From positions 1-8,400 of the forward strand of contig JANQKO010000583.1 in NCBI GenBank assembly GCA_028281075.1: a DNA stretch of 8,400 nt, written 5' to 3'. This DNA comes from Alphaproteobacteria bacterium (lineage in GTDB: Bacteria; Pseudomonadota; Alphaproteobacteria; GCA-2731375). The notes beneath the pieces were generated by a model. That model did not search any database and was not told the origin of the DNA. It saw nothing but the letters and a program-made list of their open reading frames with translations. Positions 1-6,737 of the stretch are shown piece by piece. Made by a program: the position numbers and the translations under genes. Position 1 is the stretch's first letter. The number at the start of each line of letters is the position of its first letter.

Positions 1-770
1 CGGCAGCGAGGCCGATTTGCCGGACGGCGCGCACGGCCCTGGTTGCGGCGTCGCTTCTGCTGATCGCGCTGCCGGGACCGGCCGTCGCCGGCGAGGTCCG
101 GGCGGCGGTGGCGGCCAATTTCACCGAAGCCGCGCGGCAGATCGGCACGCTGTTCGAGGCCGAAACCGGTCACGCGGCCGTCCTGAGCTTCGGCTCGACC
201 GGCCAGATCTACACCCAGATCACGCAAGGCGCGCCGTTCGACGTGTTCCTCGCCGCCGACCAGGCGCGGCCAGGGCTGGCCATCGACAAGGGCTTCGCGG
301 TGCCGGACAGTCGCTTCACCTACGTTACCGGCCGCCTCGCGCTGTTCAGCGGCGATCCCGGCCTGGTGACGGGTGAGGCCACGCTGCGCGACGGCGCCTT
401 CACGCGCCTGGCAATCGCCAACCCGATCACCGCGCCGTACGGCGCCGCCGCGGTCCAGGCGCTGACGGCACTCGGGCTGCACGCGCGCCTGCGGCCGAAG
501 ATCGTGCGGGGCAACAACATCGCCCAGACCTATCAGTTCGTCGTCACCGGCAACGCCGAGCTCGGTTTCGTGGCGCTGTCGCAGATCGCCGGGCACGACC
601 GGGGGTCGCGCTGGCCGGTGCCGGAAACGCTGCACGCGCCCGTCGCCCAGGACGCCGTGCTGCTGGTCCGCGGCGCCGGGAACCCGGCGGCCCGCGCCTT
701 CCTCGCCTTCCTGCGATCGCCGGCCGCCCGCCGGGTGACGGAAAAACATGGCTACCGCGCCGGCGAATAG
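1..770 (+). CDS. modA: Molybdate ABC transporter substrate-binding protein ModA (5' partial)
   Basis: This periplasmic protein binds molybdate (possibly tungstate) and delivers it to the ModB channel. The reading frame is open from base 3, giving 255 visible residues. The start codon lies left of the window. The visible N-terminus is a signal peptide: arginines, a hydrophobic stretch (LVAASLLLIAL), then a likely cleavage site after AVA, leaving a mature protein of about 226 residues, close to the usual ModA length. A GTG at 108 is an internal codon, because starting there would remove the signal peptide. Ligand-site motifs are seen: AANFT (visible residues 37-41), the FGSTG loop (63-67), ANP...APYG ending at Tyr146, and ELGFVALSQ. 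The Thr/Asn pair in AANFT resembles the Azotobacter-type ModA, where E. coli has Ser. modB follows after 14 bases. Function is well supported by family motifs and neighbours. Confidence 0.93.
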   Translation, partial: AARPICRTARTALVAASLLLIALPGPAVAGEVRAAVAANFTEAARQIGTLFEAETGHAAVLSFGSTGQIYTQITQGAPFDVFLAADQARPGLAIDKGFAVPDSRFTYVTGRLALFSGDPGLVTGEATLRDGAFTRLAIANPITAPYGAAAVQALTALGLHARLRPKIVRGNNIAQTYQFVVTGNAELGFVALSQIAGHDRGSRWPVPETLHAPVAQDAVLLVRGAGNPAARAFLAFLRSPAARRVTEKHGYRAGE

Positions 771-784
771 CCATCATTCGGCCC

Positions 785-1468
785 ATGCTTGACCTTGCCG
801 CGCTCTGGCCGCCGATCCGCCTGACCCTGGAACTGGCGGCGACCACGACGGTCGTGCTGCTGATCGTCGGCACGCCGATCGCCTGGTGGCTCGCCCGCTC
901 GCGCGCCCGCTGGAAGGAGGCCGTGGCGGCGGTCGTCGCCCTGCCGCTGGTGCTGCCGCCGACCGTGCTGGGCTTCTATCTGCTGATCGCGCTGGGGCCG
1001 GACGGGCCGGGCGGCTGGTTCGCCGGCCTGTTCGGCGGCCGCTCGCTCGCCTTCACCTTCGAGGGGCTGGTGATCGGCTCGGTTTTCTACTCCATGCCCT
1101 TCGTGGTGCAGCCGATCCGCAACGCCTTCGAGGCCTTCGGCGACCGGCCGCTGGAGGTCGCGGCGACGCTGCGGGCCTCGCCCTGGGACGCCTTCTGGAC
1201 CGTGGCCGTGCCACTGGCCCGGCCCGGCTTCATGACCGGCGCCGTGCTGGGCTTCGCGCATACCGTCGGCCAGTTCGGCGTGGTGCTGATGATCGGCGGC
1301 AACATCCCGGGCGAGACCAAGGTGCTGTCGGTCGCCATCTACGACTATGTCGAGACCCTGCGCTGGGCCGAGGCGCATGTCCTGGCCGCCGGCATGCTGG
1401 TCTTCGCCTTCGTCGTGATCCTGTCGATGACGCTGCTGGAAAAGCGCCTCGGGCGGCCGGGGCCGTGA
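785..1468 (+). CDS. modB: Molybdate ABC transporter permease ModB
   Basis: This inner-membrane subunit forms, as a dimer, the channel for molybdate uptake. The product is 227 residues, the normal size for ModB. About five hydrophobic segments are visible, near residues 12-36, 46-70, 88-110, 150-170 and 198-218. The sequence LPLVLPPTVLGFYLL (53-67) is typical of the ModB/NifC permease family. The cytoplasmic EAA loop that docks onto the ATPase is clear at about 124-148 (EVAATLRAS...AVPLARPG). The ATG at 785 lies 14 bases after the modA stop. No good Shine-Dalgarno sequence precedes it, so translation may depend on coupling to modA. The stop codon overlaps the GTG start of modC (GTGA). There is no sign of truncation. 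Confidence 0.95.
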   Translation: MLDLAALWPPIRLTLELAATTTVVLLIVGTPIAWWLARSRARWKEAVAAVVALPLVLPPTVLGFYLLIALGPDGPGGWFAGLFGGRSLAFTFEGLVIGSVFYSMPFVVQPIRNAFEAFGDRPLEVAATLRASPWDAFWTVAVPLARPGFMTGAVLGFAHTVGQFGVVLMIGGNIPGETKVLSVAIYDYVETLRWAEAHVLAAGMLVFAFVVILSMTLLEKRLGRPGP

Positions 1469-2586
1469 GCGGCGGCGGCGCCAGCATCGACGCCGCCTTC
1501 GCCGGCTCGGTCGGCGGCTTCGCGCTCGACGTCGCCTTCACCGCGCCGATGCGCGGGATCACGGCGCTGTTCGGCGCGTCCGGCTGCGGCAAGACCACGA
1601 TCCTGCGCTGCATCGCCGGCCTGCAGCGCCTGCCGGGCCGGCTGACGGTCGGCGCGGACATCTGGCAGGACCACGAGACCGGCATGTTCCGCCGGCCGCA
1701 CGAACGCGCGGTCGGTTATGTCTTCCAGGAAGCGAGCCTGTTCCCGCACCTGTCGGTGGCGAACAACCTGCGCTACGGCAGCCGCCGGGCGGCCCGCGAC
1801 GGCGCGGCGAACGCGCTGGGCTTCGACGACGTCGTGGCGCTGCTCGGCATCGGCCACCTGCTGGACCGGGCGCCGGCGGCGCTTTCCGGCGGCGAGCGGC
1901 AGCGCGTCGCCGTCGGCCGGGCGCTGCTGTCGCAACCGCGGCTCCTGCTGATGGACGAGCCGCTGTCGGCGCTCGACCGGACGACGCGGGACGAGATCCT
2001 GGCCTATTTCGAGGTGCTGCACGACGAGCTGTCGATCCCGATCCTCTATGTCAGCCACGATATCGCCGAGGTGACGCGGCTCGCCGACCGCATGGTGGTG
2101 CTGTCGGCGGGGCGCAAGCTGGCCGAGGGACCGGTCGCCGGCATCCTCGAGCGGCTCGACCTGCAGCCGGCGACCGGCCGGTTCGAGGCCGGCGTCGTGC
2201 TGACCGCCCGGGTGGCGGCGCAGGACCGGACCTACGACCTGACCCGGCTCGACCATCACGGCCAGCCGATCACCATTCCGTTCGTCGACGTCGACATCGG
2301 CGACGAGGTGCGCCTGCGGGTGCGCGCCCGCGACGTCGCGCTGACCACGCGCAGGCCGGAAGCGATCAGCATCCGCAACGTCCTTGCCGGCACCATCGTC
2401 GAGATCCGCGCGGAGCCGGGCACGGCCTTCGCCGAGACCCTGATCGATATCGGCGGCGGCCGGCTGCGGGCGCGGGTCACGCGCGAGGCGCTCGCCGATC
2501 TCGCGCTCGAGGTCGGCAGGCCGGTCTTCGCCCTGGTCAAGAGCATCTCGTTCGACCGCCGCGCGCGCGCCGACCGGCCGCGCTGA
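1465..2586 (+). CDS. modC: Molybdate ABC transporter ATP-binding protein ModC
   Basis: This cytoplasmic ATPase drives molybdate import through ModB. The chosen start is the GTG at 1465, overlapping the modB stop and giving 373 residues, the usual ModC size. The frame stays open upstream to 886, but that part is only a shadow of modB. Motifs in order: Walker A GASGCGKTT (37-45), Q-loop Gln88, ABC signature LSGGE (140-144), Walker B LLLMDE (160-165), D-loop SALD (168-171) and H-switch His198. The C-terminal third carries a regulatory oxyanion-binding Mop/TOBE domain (about 303-368) beginning SIRNVLAGTIVEI, which separates ModC from generic ABC ATPases. The ATPase looks complete. The gene ends 21 bases before the convergent EAL-domain gene. 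Confidence 0.95.
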   Translation: MSGGGASIDAAFAGSVGGFALDVAFTAPMRGITALFGASGCGKTTILRCIAGLQRLPGRLTVGADIWQDHETGMFRRPHERAVGYVFQEASLFPHLSVANNLRYGSRRAARDGAANALGFDDVVALLGIGHLLDRAPAALSGGERQRVAVGRALLSQPRLLLMDEPLSALDRTTRDEILAYFEVLHDELSIPILYVSHDIAEVTRLADRMVVLSAGRKLAEGPVAGILERLDLQPATGRFEAGVVLTARVAAQDRTYDLTRLDHHGQPITIPFVDVDIGDEVRLRVRARDVALTTRRPEAISIRNVLAGTIVEIRAEPGTAFAETLIDIGGGRLRARVTREALADLALEVGRPVFALVKSISFDRRARADRPR

Positions 2587-2607
2587 GACCGGCGGCGGGG
2601 CCCGAAC

Positions 2608-4350
2608 TCAGGCGGCGGGAGTCTGGCGGCGGGGGCCCGGCGCCGCCTCGGCCGGCGCCCAGGGACGGCCGAGCTCGGGGCGACCGTAGAAGTAGCCCTG
2701 CAGCAGGTCGACGCCGTTGTCGCGCAGGAAGCGCTCGTCCCGCTCGTTCTCGACGCATTCGGCGACGGTGCGCAGGCCGAGCCCCTTTGAGAGTGTCAGC
2801 AGCGTCTTCACGAAAAGCTGGTTGTCGGCGTCCTCGGCGACACCCTGCACGAACTGGCCGTCGATCTTGACCAGGTCCACGTCGAGCGATTTCAAATGGC
2901 GGAACGAGGTATAGCCGGCGCCGAAATCATCGAGCGCCACGCGGCAGCCGAGGTCGCGCAAGCTGGCGACGAACCGGGCCGAATTGGCGATATCCTGCAT
3001 GGCGACGGTCTCGGTGATCTCCAGCACCAGCCGGTCGGCGACGTTCCGGTGCGCCTTGACCAGGTCCAGCATGCCGGTCAGCGAACTGGCGTCGGCCGCC
3101 GTCATGCCCGAGACGTTCACGGTCAGGACGGTATCCGGCGACCGGACGAGCTCTTCCACCGCCATTTCGAGCGTATAGCGGTCGACCAGGCGGATCAGGC
3201 CGAGCTCCTCGACCGCGGCCATGAAGCTGCCGGCGGGGATCACCTCGCCGTCGTCGGTCAGCATGCGCAGCAGGCTTTCATACATCAGCGGCCGGCGGTC
3301 GCCGACGCCGACGATCGGCTGATAGGCGAGCTTCAGGCGGCGCTCCTTCAGCGCGCGCAGCACCCGGTCGCCGGTGGCCAGCGAGCGGTGGCGCTGCTCG
3401 ATCAGCTCGGCCGAATGCCGGTAGCTGACGAAGCGGTCGCGGCCGGCCCGCTTGGCCTGCGCCAGCGCTTCCTCGGCCCGGCCGAACGCGGCCTTGCTGT
3501 CGCTGGCCAGATCCGGCGCGGTCACGCCGCCCATCGTCACGGTGACGATGATCGGGCCGGCCGCCGTCTCGATCACGGCCGTGCGCACCGATTCAAGGAT
3601 ACGTTCGGCGGTGTCGCCCATCTCGCGATCACCGCTGTTTTCGAGGATCACGCCGAACTGGTTGCCGCCGACCCGGCCCAGCAGCGCGCCCGTCGGCAGG
3701 GCGTCGCCGATCCACCGCGCCACGTCGACGATGACGGCGTCGGCGACGTCATAGCCGTAGGCGTCGTTCAGCATGCCGAGATTGTCGATATTGACCACCA
3801 GGAAGGCGACCCTGCCGCCGTCGGTCCGGGAGCGGGCGATGGCGCCGTCCAGGTATTGCAGCAGGCGGACGCGGTTCAGCCGGCCGGTCAGCTCGTCGTA
3901 ATAGGCCAGCCGCTCCAGCCGGTGCTCGCGCACCTTCTGCTCGGTGACGACCCGCAGCGAGCCGACCAGGCGCTCGAACCTGCCGCCCTGGCCGCGTTCG
4001 GCGACGCCGCGTTCCTGCACCCATTCGAAGCCGCCGTCGCCCCGGCGCAGCTTGTATTCGCAGGCGAACGGCAAGCCGTCGTCGAGGTGCCGCGACAGCG
4101 CCAGCGCGCGCGCCGGCACATCGTCGGGCCCGATCCGCGATTGAAAACCGTCGGCGGTCTCCAGCTCGATGCAATCCGGCAATCCGAGCATGCCCGCGAC
4201 GTCGCCGGTCCAGGCGATGCGGCCGTCCCCGATGCACCAGTCATAGACCACGTCGCCCGACGCGCCGAAGGCCACGCGCAACCGCGCGTCTTCCGCGTTC
4301 GGAAGAGCGGCGGGCCGTGGGGCGGTGCCGGAGGGGTTTGTCGGAGACAT
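2608..4350 (-). CDS. PAS-GGDEF-EAL protein, probable cyclic-di-GMP phosphodiesterase
   Basis: The product probably hydrolyses the second messenger c-di-GMP. From the ATG at 4350 it is 580 residues; an in-frame GTG at 4380 would add ten. Neither start has a clear Shine-Dalgarno sequence. Residues about 30-137 look like a PAS_3-type sensor domain ending in a PAC-like segment (FEWVQERG...VVTEQK). A GGDEF domain (about 150-312) starts at DELTGRLNR, but its signature is GGNQF (228-232), lacking the acidic pair needed for cyclase activity, and no RxxD inhibitory site precedes it. The EAL domain (about 330-570) keeps the expected catalytic residues: Glu358 (ESLLR), Asn412, Glu444, Asp474-Asp475 (DDFGAGY), Lys495, Glu531 and Gln551. 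No transmembrane segment or signal peptide is evident, so it is likely cytoplasmic. The family assignment is firm. Active phosphodiesterase with a regulatory GGDEF is an inference. Confidence 0.9.
   Translation of the reverse strand: MSPTNPSGTAPRPAALPNAEDARLRVAFGASGDVVYDWCIGDGRIAWTGDVAGMLGLPDCIELETADGFQSRIGPDDVPARALALSRHLDDGLPFACEYKLRRGDGGFEWVQERGVAERGQGGRFERLVGSLRVVTEQKVREHRLERLAYYDELTGRLNRVRLLQYLDGAIARSRTDGGRVAFLVVNIDNLGMLNDAYGYDVADAVIVDVARWIGDALPTGALLGRVGGNQFGVILENSGDREMGDTAERILESVRTAVIETAAGPIIVTVTMGGVTAPDLASDSKAAFGRAEEALAQAKRAGRDRFVSYRHSAELIEQRHRSLATGDRVLRALKERRLKLAYQPIVGVGDRRPLMYESLLRMLTDDGEVIPAGSFMAAVEELGLIRLVDRYTLEMAVEELVRSPDTVLTVNVSGMTAADASSLTGMLDLVKAHRNVADRLVLEITETVAMQDIANSARFVASLRDLGCRVALDDFGAGYTSFRHLKSLDVDLVKIDGQFVQGVAEDADNQLFVKTLLTLSKGLGLRTVAECVENERDERFLRDNGVDLLQGYFYGRPELGRPWAPAEAAPGPRRQTPAA
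2625..2647. terminator. GC-rich hairpin at the modC/EAL convergence, possible terminator
   Basis: Perfect 7-bp arms GGCGGCG and CGCCGCC flank a 9-base loop just past the end of modC, inside the last codons of the convergent EAL gene. There is no T-tract, so it is not a classic intrinsic terminator. It could slow read-through from modC or simply reflect GC-rich coding sequence. Confidence 0.2.
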
Positions 4351-4442
4351 GGTTCGATTGCATTTGCCGGTCGATAACACGTGTCAGATTACGATTTCAG
4401 GGGTTAAAAAAGACAAAATTCCACGCTTATTCCAATGTTGAT

Positions 4443-4471
4443 TTTATAGTTATCGTAAACAAAAATATCAG
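4443..4471 (-). promoter_or_regulatory. Putative sigma-70-type promoter for the PAS-GGDEF-EAL gene
   Basis: On the minus strand, CTGATA (4471-4466) matches the TTGACA consensus at four of six positions. It is followed after exactly 17 bases by TATAAA (4448-4443), which matches TATAAT at five of six. Transcription would begin near 4436, leaving a leader of about 85 bases before the ATG at 4350. AT-rich DNA makes chance matches common, so this is tentative. Confidence 0.35.
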
Positions 4472-4565
4472 CGGGATCGGTGTTATTTTCATCAATTACA
4501 GCAAAATGAAAGGCCGAATTTTAAGGTAAACGATGAAATTTCAAGGATTTTCCGAACTATATTTA

Positions 4566-4583
4566 GGTTAACAGAAATTAACC
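4566..4583. repeat. Perfect 18-bp dyad, candidate operator
   Basis: The sequence reads GGTTAA-CAGAAA-TTAACC, with perfect 6-bp arms about a 6-base spacer. It lies between the two divergent genes, a position suited to a dimeric regulator. The TTAA...TTAACC pattern recalls the CtrA box of alphaproteobacteria (TTAA-N7-TTAAC), but the spacing here is six, so the match is not exact. The dyad is seen directly; operator function is inferred. Confidence 0.4.
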
Positions 4584-4679
4584 ACAAAACGGCGTCGACA
4601 GAACCACCGAATTTTCCTACAATTTTAACAAAGCTCGACCTATATTCCATGATTGGACCATAGAACCATCGCCGATCCC

Positions 4680-5093
4680 GTGACGCCGATCGACATATCG
4701 CAGGTACAACCGGCACCTTATCTGCCGGCGGTGCCGCCCCCGACCGCGCCGCAGCTCAAATCCGCGGGGCAGCAGGAGTCGTTCGCGCGTTTCCAGCACT
4801 CGGACGGCAGCGCCGGCACGCGACAGCGCCCGACCACGGCCCGCTACGCCAACGGCGAACCGCGCGCCGCGCAGGCACCGGTGCCGGCGGCGCGGCCACA
4901 GCCCGTGATCGCCAGCCTGCTGGGCCTGCCGTCCAGCGGCTTCGTCGCCCAGGTCATCGCCCAGGAAGTCATGCCCGAGCAGCGCGACAACGTGCCGGCG
5001 CATGTACGCGACGGCCGCGCCGCCTACCGGCGGGCGGGCGGCCAGGATGTCGCCATCATCGGTCCCGCCGACGCCATCGGCCGGGTGGTCTAA
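4680..5093 (+). CDS. Small proline/alanine-rich protein of unknown function
   Basis: I do not recognise this gene. From the GTG at 4680 it encodes 137 residues beginning MTPIDISQVQPAPYLPAV. A TTG at 4653 would add nine residues but nearly coincides with the predicted transcript start. Neither start has a clear ribosome-binding site. The N-terminal 85 residues are rich in Pro, Ala, Gln and Arg and look disordered. The C-terminal part (about 86-137) looks more structured, with a hydrophobic/amphipathic stretch (VIASLLGLPSSGFVAQVIAQE), then an Arg-rich segment and an end of IIGPADAIGRVV. No signal peptide, membrane helix or catalytic motif is visible. Third-position GC is high as in real genes here. 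It is divergent from the EAL gene and lies 122 bases before the acyl-CoA synthetase. That it is a gene is likely; its function is unknown. Confidence 0.6.
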   Translation: MTPIDISQVQPAPYLPAVPPPTAPQLKSAGQQESFARFQHSDGSAGTRQRPTTARYANGEPRAAQAPVPAARPQPVIASLLGLPSSGFVAQVIAQEVMPEQRDNVPAHVRDGRAAYRRAGGQDVAIIGPADAIGRVV

Positions 5094-5117
5094 AGACGCC
5101 GTTCACGCCCGACCTCG

Positions 5118-5136
5118 CCGGCCCGCCCGCGGCCGG
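5118..5136 (+). terminator. Possible hairpin terminator after the small gene
   Basis: Perfect arms CCGGCC and GGCCGG enclose a 7-base loop, 24 bases after the stop of the small gene and about 80 bases before the next start. Wobble pairs could lengthen the stem by one or two. No U-tract follows, so it is a weak intrinsic terminator at best. Confidence 0.3.
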
Positions 5137-5203
5137 TGGACGGCTGTTGCTTCCGCCCGACGGCGAAAGCATGCTATCTGCAGTCCCGCCGGAATTCGAT
5201 CTC

Positions 5204-5207
5204 AAGG
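5204..5207 (+). promoter_or_regulatory. Ribosome-binding site fixing the acyl-CoA synthetase start
   Basis: AAGG lies 8 bases before the ATG at 5216. In-frame alternatives at 5147 (TTG) and 5171 (ATG) have no comparable site, and the residues they add do not look like this family, so 5216 is preferred. Confidence 0.55.
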
Positions 5208-5215
5208 TAACTGCG

Positions 5216-6736
5216 ATGTCCGACGCCACGACCGTCACCGACCTGATCGCGGCCGCCGCCGCCGACGCCCCGGCGATCGGCGCGCCGGCGCGGGCGCCGA
5301 TGTCCCATGGGGCGCTGCGCGAATGCGCCGAAGCCACCGGCGCGACGCTGGCGGCCGCCGGCATCGGCCGCGGCGACCGGGTGGCGATCGTCTGTCCGAA
5401 CGGGCCCGAGATGGCCGCCGCCTTCGTCGCCATCGCCTGCAGCGCGGCCACCGCGCCGCTGAATCCGGCTTACCGGGCCGACGAGTTCGATTTCTACCTG
5501 AGCGACCTGCGGGCAAAGGCGCTGGTGGTGCCGGACGGCATGGACACGCCGGCCCGCGAGGTCGCGGCCAGGCACGGCATTCCGGTCCTGCCCCTGACGC
5601 CGGACCCGGCCGGGCCGGCCGGCGCCTTCACGCTCGCCGACGACGCGGCCACCGGCGGCGGCGCGCCGGAACCGGCCGGCGCCGACGATATCGCCCTGAT
5701 CCTGCATACCTCGGGCACCACGTCGCGGCCGAAGATGGTGCCGCTGTCGCACCGCAACGTCACCGCGTCGGCGGCGCATATCGGCGCCAGCCTGCGTCTC
5801 GGGCCGGCCGACCGCTGCCTGAACATCATGCCGCTGTTCCATATCCACGGCCTGATCGCCGCCGTGCTGTCGAGCCTGGCGGCCGGCGGCTCGGTCTGGT
5901 GCACGCCGGGCTTCAACGCCCTCAAGTTCTTCGCCTGGCTGAGCGAGATCAGGCCGACCTGGTACACGGCCGTGCCGACCATGCACCAGGCGATCCTGGC
6001 CCGCGCCGGCCGCAACGCCGAGGCCATCGCGGCCAACCCACTGCGCTTCATCCGCTCGTCCTCGTCGTCGCTGCCACCGCAGGTGATGGCGGCGCTGGAG
6101 GAGACCTTCTCGGCCCCGGTGATCGAGAGCTACGGCATGACCGAGGCGGCGCACCAGATGGCCTCGAACCCGCTGCCGCCCGGCGCGCGCAAGCCCGGCA
6201 CCGTCGGCCCGGCGGCCGGCCCCGAGGTGGCGATCATGGCCGAGGACGGCGGTCTCCTGCCGCTGGGCGGCGTCGGCGAAGTGGTGATCCGCGGGCCGAA
6301 CGTGACCACGGGCTATCTGGAGAATCCGGCGGCGAACGCCGAGGGCTTCCGCGACGGCTGGTTCCGCACCGGCGACCAGGGCGTGCTGGACGAGGACGGC
6401 TATCTCACCATCACCGGCCGGCTGAAGGAGATCATCAACCGGGGCGGCGAGAAGATCAGCCCGCGCGAGGTCGACGAGATCCTGCTGGACCATCCCGCCG
6501 TGGCCCAGGCCGTGACCTTCGCGGTGCCGCACGACAAGCTGGGCGAGGACGTCGCCGCGGCGGTGGTGCTGGAAGACGGCGCCGAGGCCGCCGAGACCGA
6601 GATCCGGGCCTTCGCCGGCACGCGCCTCGCCGACTTCAAGGTGCCACGCCGGCTGCTGATCCTGGACGAGATCCCGAAGGGCGCGACGGGCAAACTGCAA
6701 CGCATCGGCCTGGCCGAGAAACTGGGGCTGGCGTGA
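5216..6736 (+). CDS. AMP-dependent acyl-CoA synthetase, oxalyl-CoA synthetase (AAE3/Pcs60)-like
   Basis: This cytoplasmic enzyme activates a carboxylic acid with ATP to an acyl-adenylate and then to an acyl-CoA. The product is 506 residues, normal for the ANL superfamily. Visible core motifs: the P-loop TSGTTSRPK (165-173), YGMTE (306-310), GWFRTGD (381-387), the hinge region GRLKEIINRGGEKISP from 401, and the C-terminal catalytic Lys493 in GATGKLQR. Several stretches recall plant and yeast oxalyl-CoA synthetases as I remember them: MPLFHIHGL, TWYTAVPTMHQ, FIRSSSSSLPP and HQMASNPLPP. Oxalate or another small (di)carboxylate is therefore a plausible substrate, but no oxalyl-CoA decarboxylase or formyl-CoA transferase lies in the window. 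It is first in a tightly spaced cluster; the next gene begins one base after its stop. The family is firm, the substrate is not. Confidence 0.9.
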   Translation: MSDATTVTDLIAAAAADAPAIGAPARAPMSHGALRECAEATGATLAAAGIGRGDRVAIVCPNGPEMAAAFVAIACSAATAPLNPAYRADEFDFYLSDLRAKALVVPDGMDTPAREVAARHGIPVLPLTPDPAGPAGAFTLADDAATGGGAPEPAGADDIALILHTSGTTSRPKMVPLSHRNVTASAAHIGASLRLGPADRCLNIMPLFHIHGLIAAVLSSLAAGGSVWCTPGFNALKFFAWLSEIRPTWYTAVPTMHQAILARAGRNAEAIAANPLRFIRSSSSSLPPQVMAALEETFSAPVIESYGMTEAAHQMASNPLPPGARKPGTVGPAAGPEVAIMAEDGGLLPLGGVGEVVIRGPNVTTGYLENPAANAEGFRDGWFRTGDQGVLDEDGYLTITGRLKEIINRGGEKISPREVDEILLDHPAVAQAVTFAVPHDKLGEDVAAAVVLEDGAEAAETEIRAFAGTRLADFKVPRRLLILDEIPKGATGKLQRIGLAEKLGLA

Positions 6737-6737
6737 C

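Larger units (their letters stand above)
4381..4652. other. AT-rich divergent intergenic island
   Basis: This stretch lies between the divergent EAL gene and the small gene at 4680. By hand count 4381-4660 is about 35% GC, against about 70% in the surrounding genes. Short open frames exist on both strands here but have no coding-like composition and no recognisable product, so the region is read as regulatory. It contains a promoter-like pair on the minus strand, a perfect inverted repeat at 4566-4583, several further TTAA tetranucleotides, and a -10-like TATATT at 4641-4646 on the plus strand. The plus-strand element would place a transcript start near 4652, upstream of the GTG at 4680, but its -35 match is poor. 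Confidence 0.7.

Noticed and set aside
108..770. GTG at 108 as the modA start
   Set aside because: The same frame continues upstream into a signal peptide with a cleavage site. Starting at 108 would produce a binding protein with no export signal.
886..1464. Long open N-terminal extension in frame with modC
   Set aside because: It is the shadow of modB in another frame, Arg/Ala-rich and without family resemblance. The GTG at 1465 gives a ModC of normal length.
2896..4377. 493-residue open frame on the + strand opposite the EAL gene
   Set aside because: It is antisense to a protein with clear PAS, GGDEF and EAL motifs. Its own translation is low-complexity (His/Asp/Ala/Arg), typical of a GC-rich shadow.
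4566..4583. Calling the dyad a CtrA box outright
   Set aside because: The CtrA consensus has seven bases between TTAA halves; here there are six. It is kept only as a candidate operator.
4317..4716. Small open frames on both strands across the AT-rich island (70 and 74 residues)
   Set aside because: They straddle the gene/intergenic boundary, lack the third-position GC bias of real genes here, have no ribosome-binding site and match nothing recognisable.
5147..5180. TTGCTT ... TATCTG as a promoter for the acyl-CoA synthetase operon
   Set aside because: The two elements are 22 bases apart and each matches the consensus poorly, so it is too weak to annotate. The true promoter may lie in this gap or upstream of the small gene.
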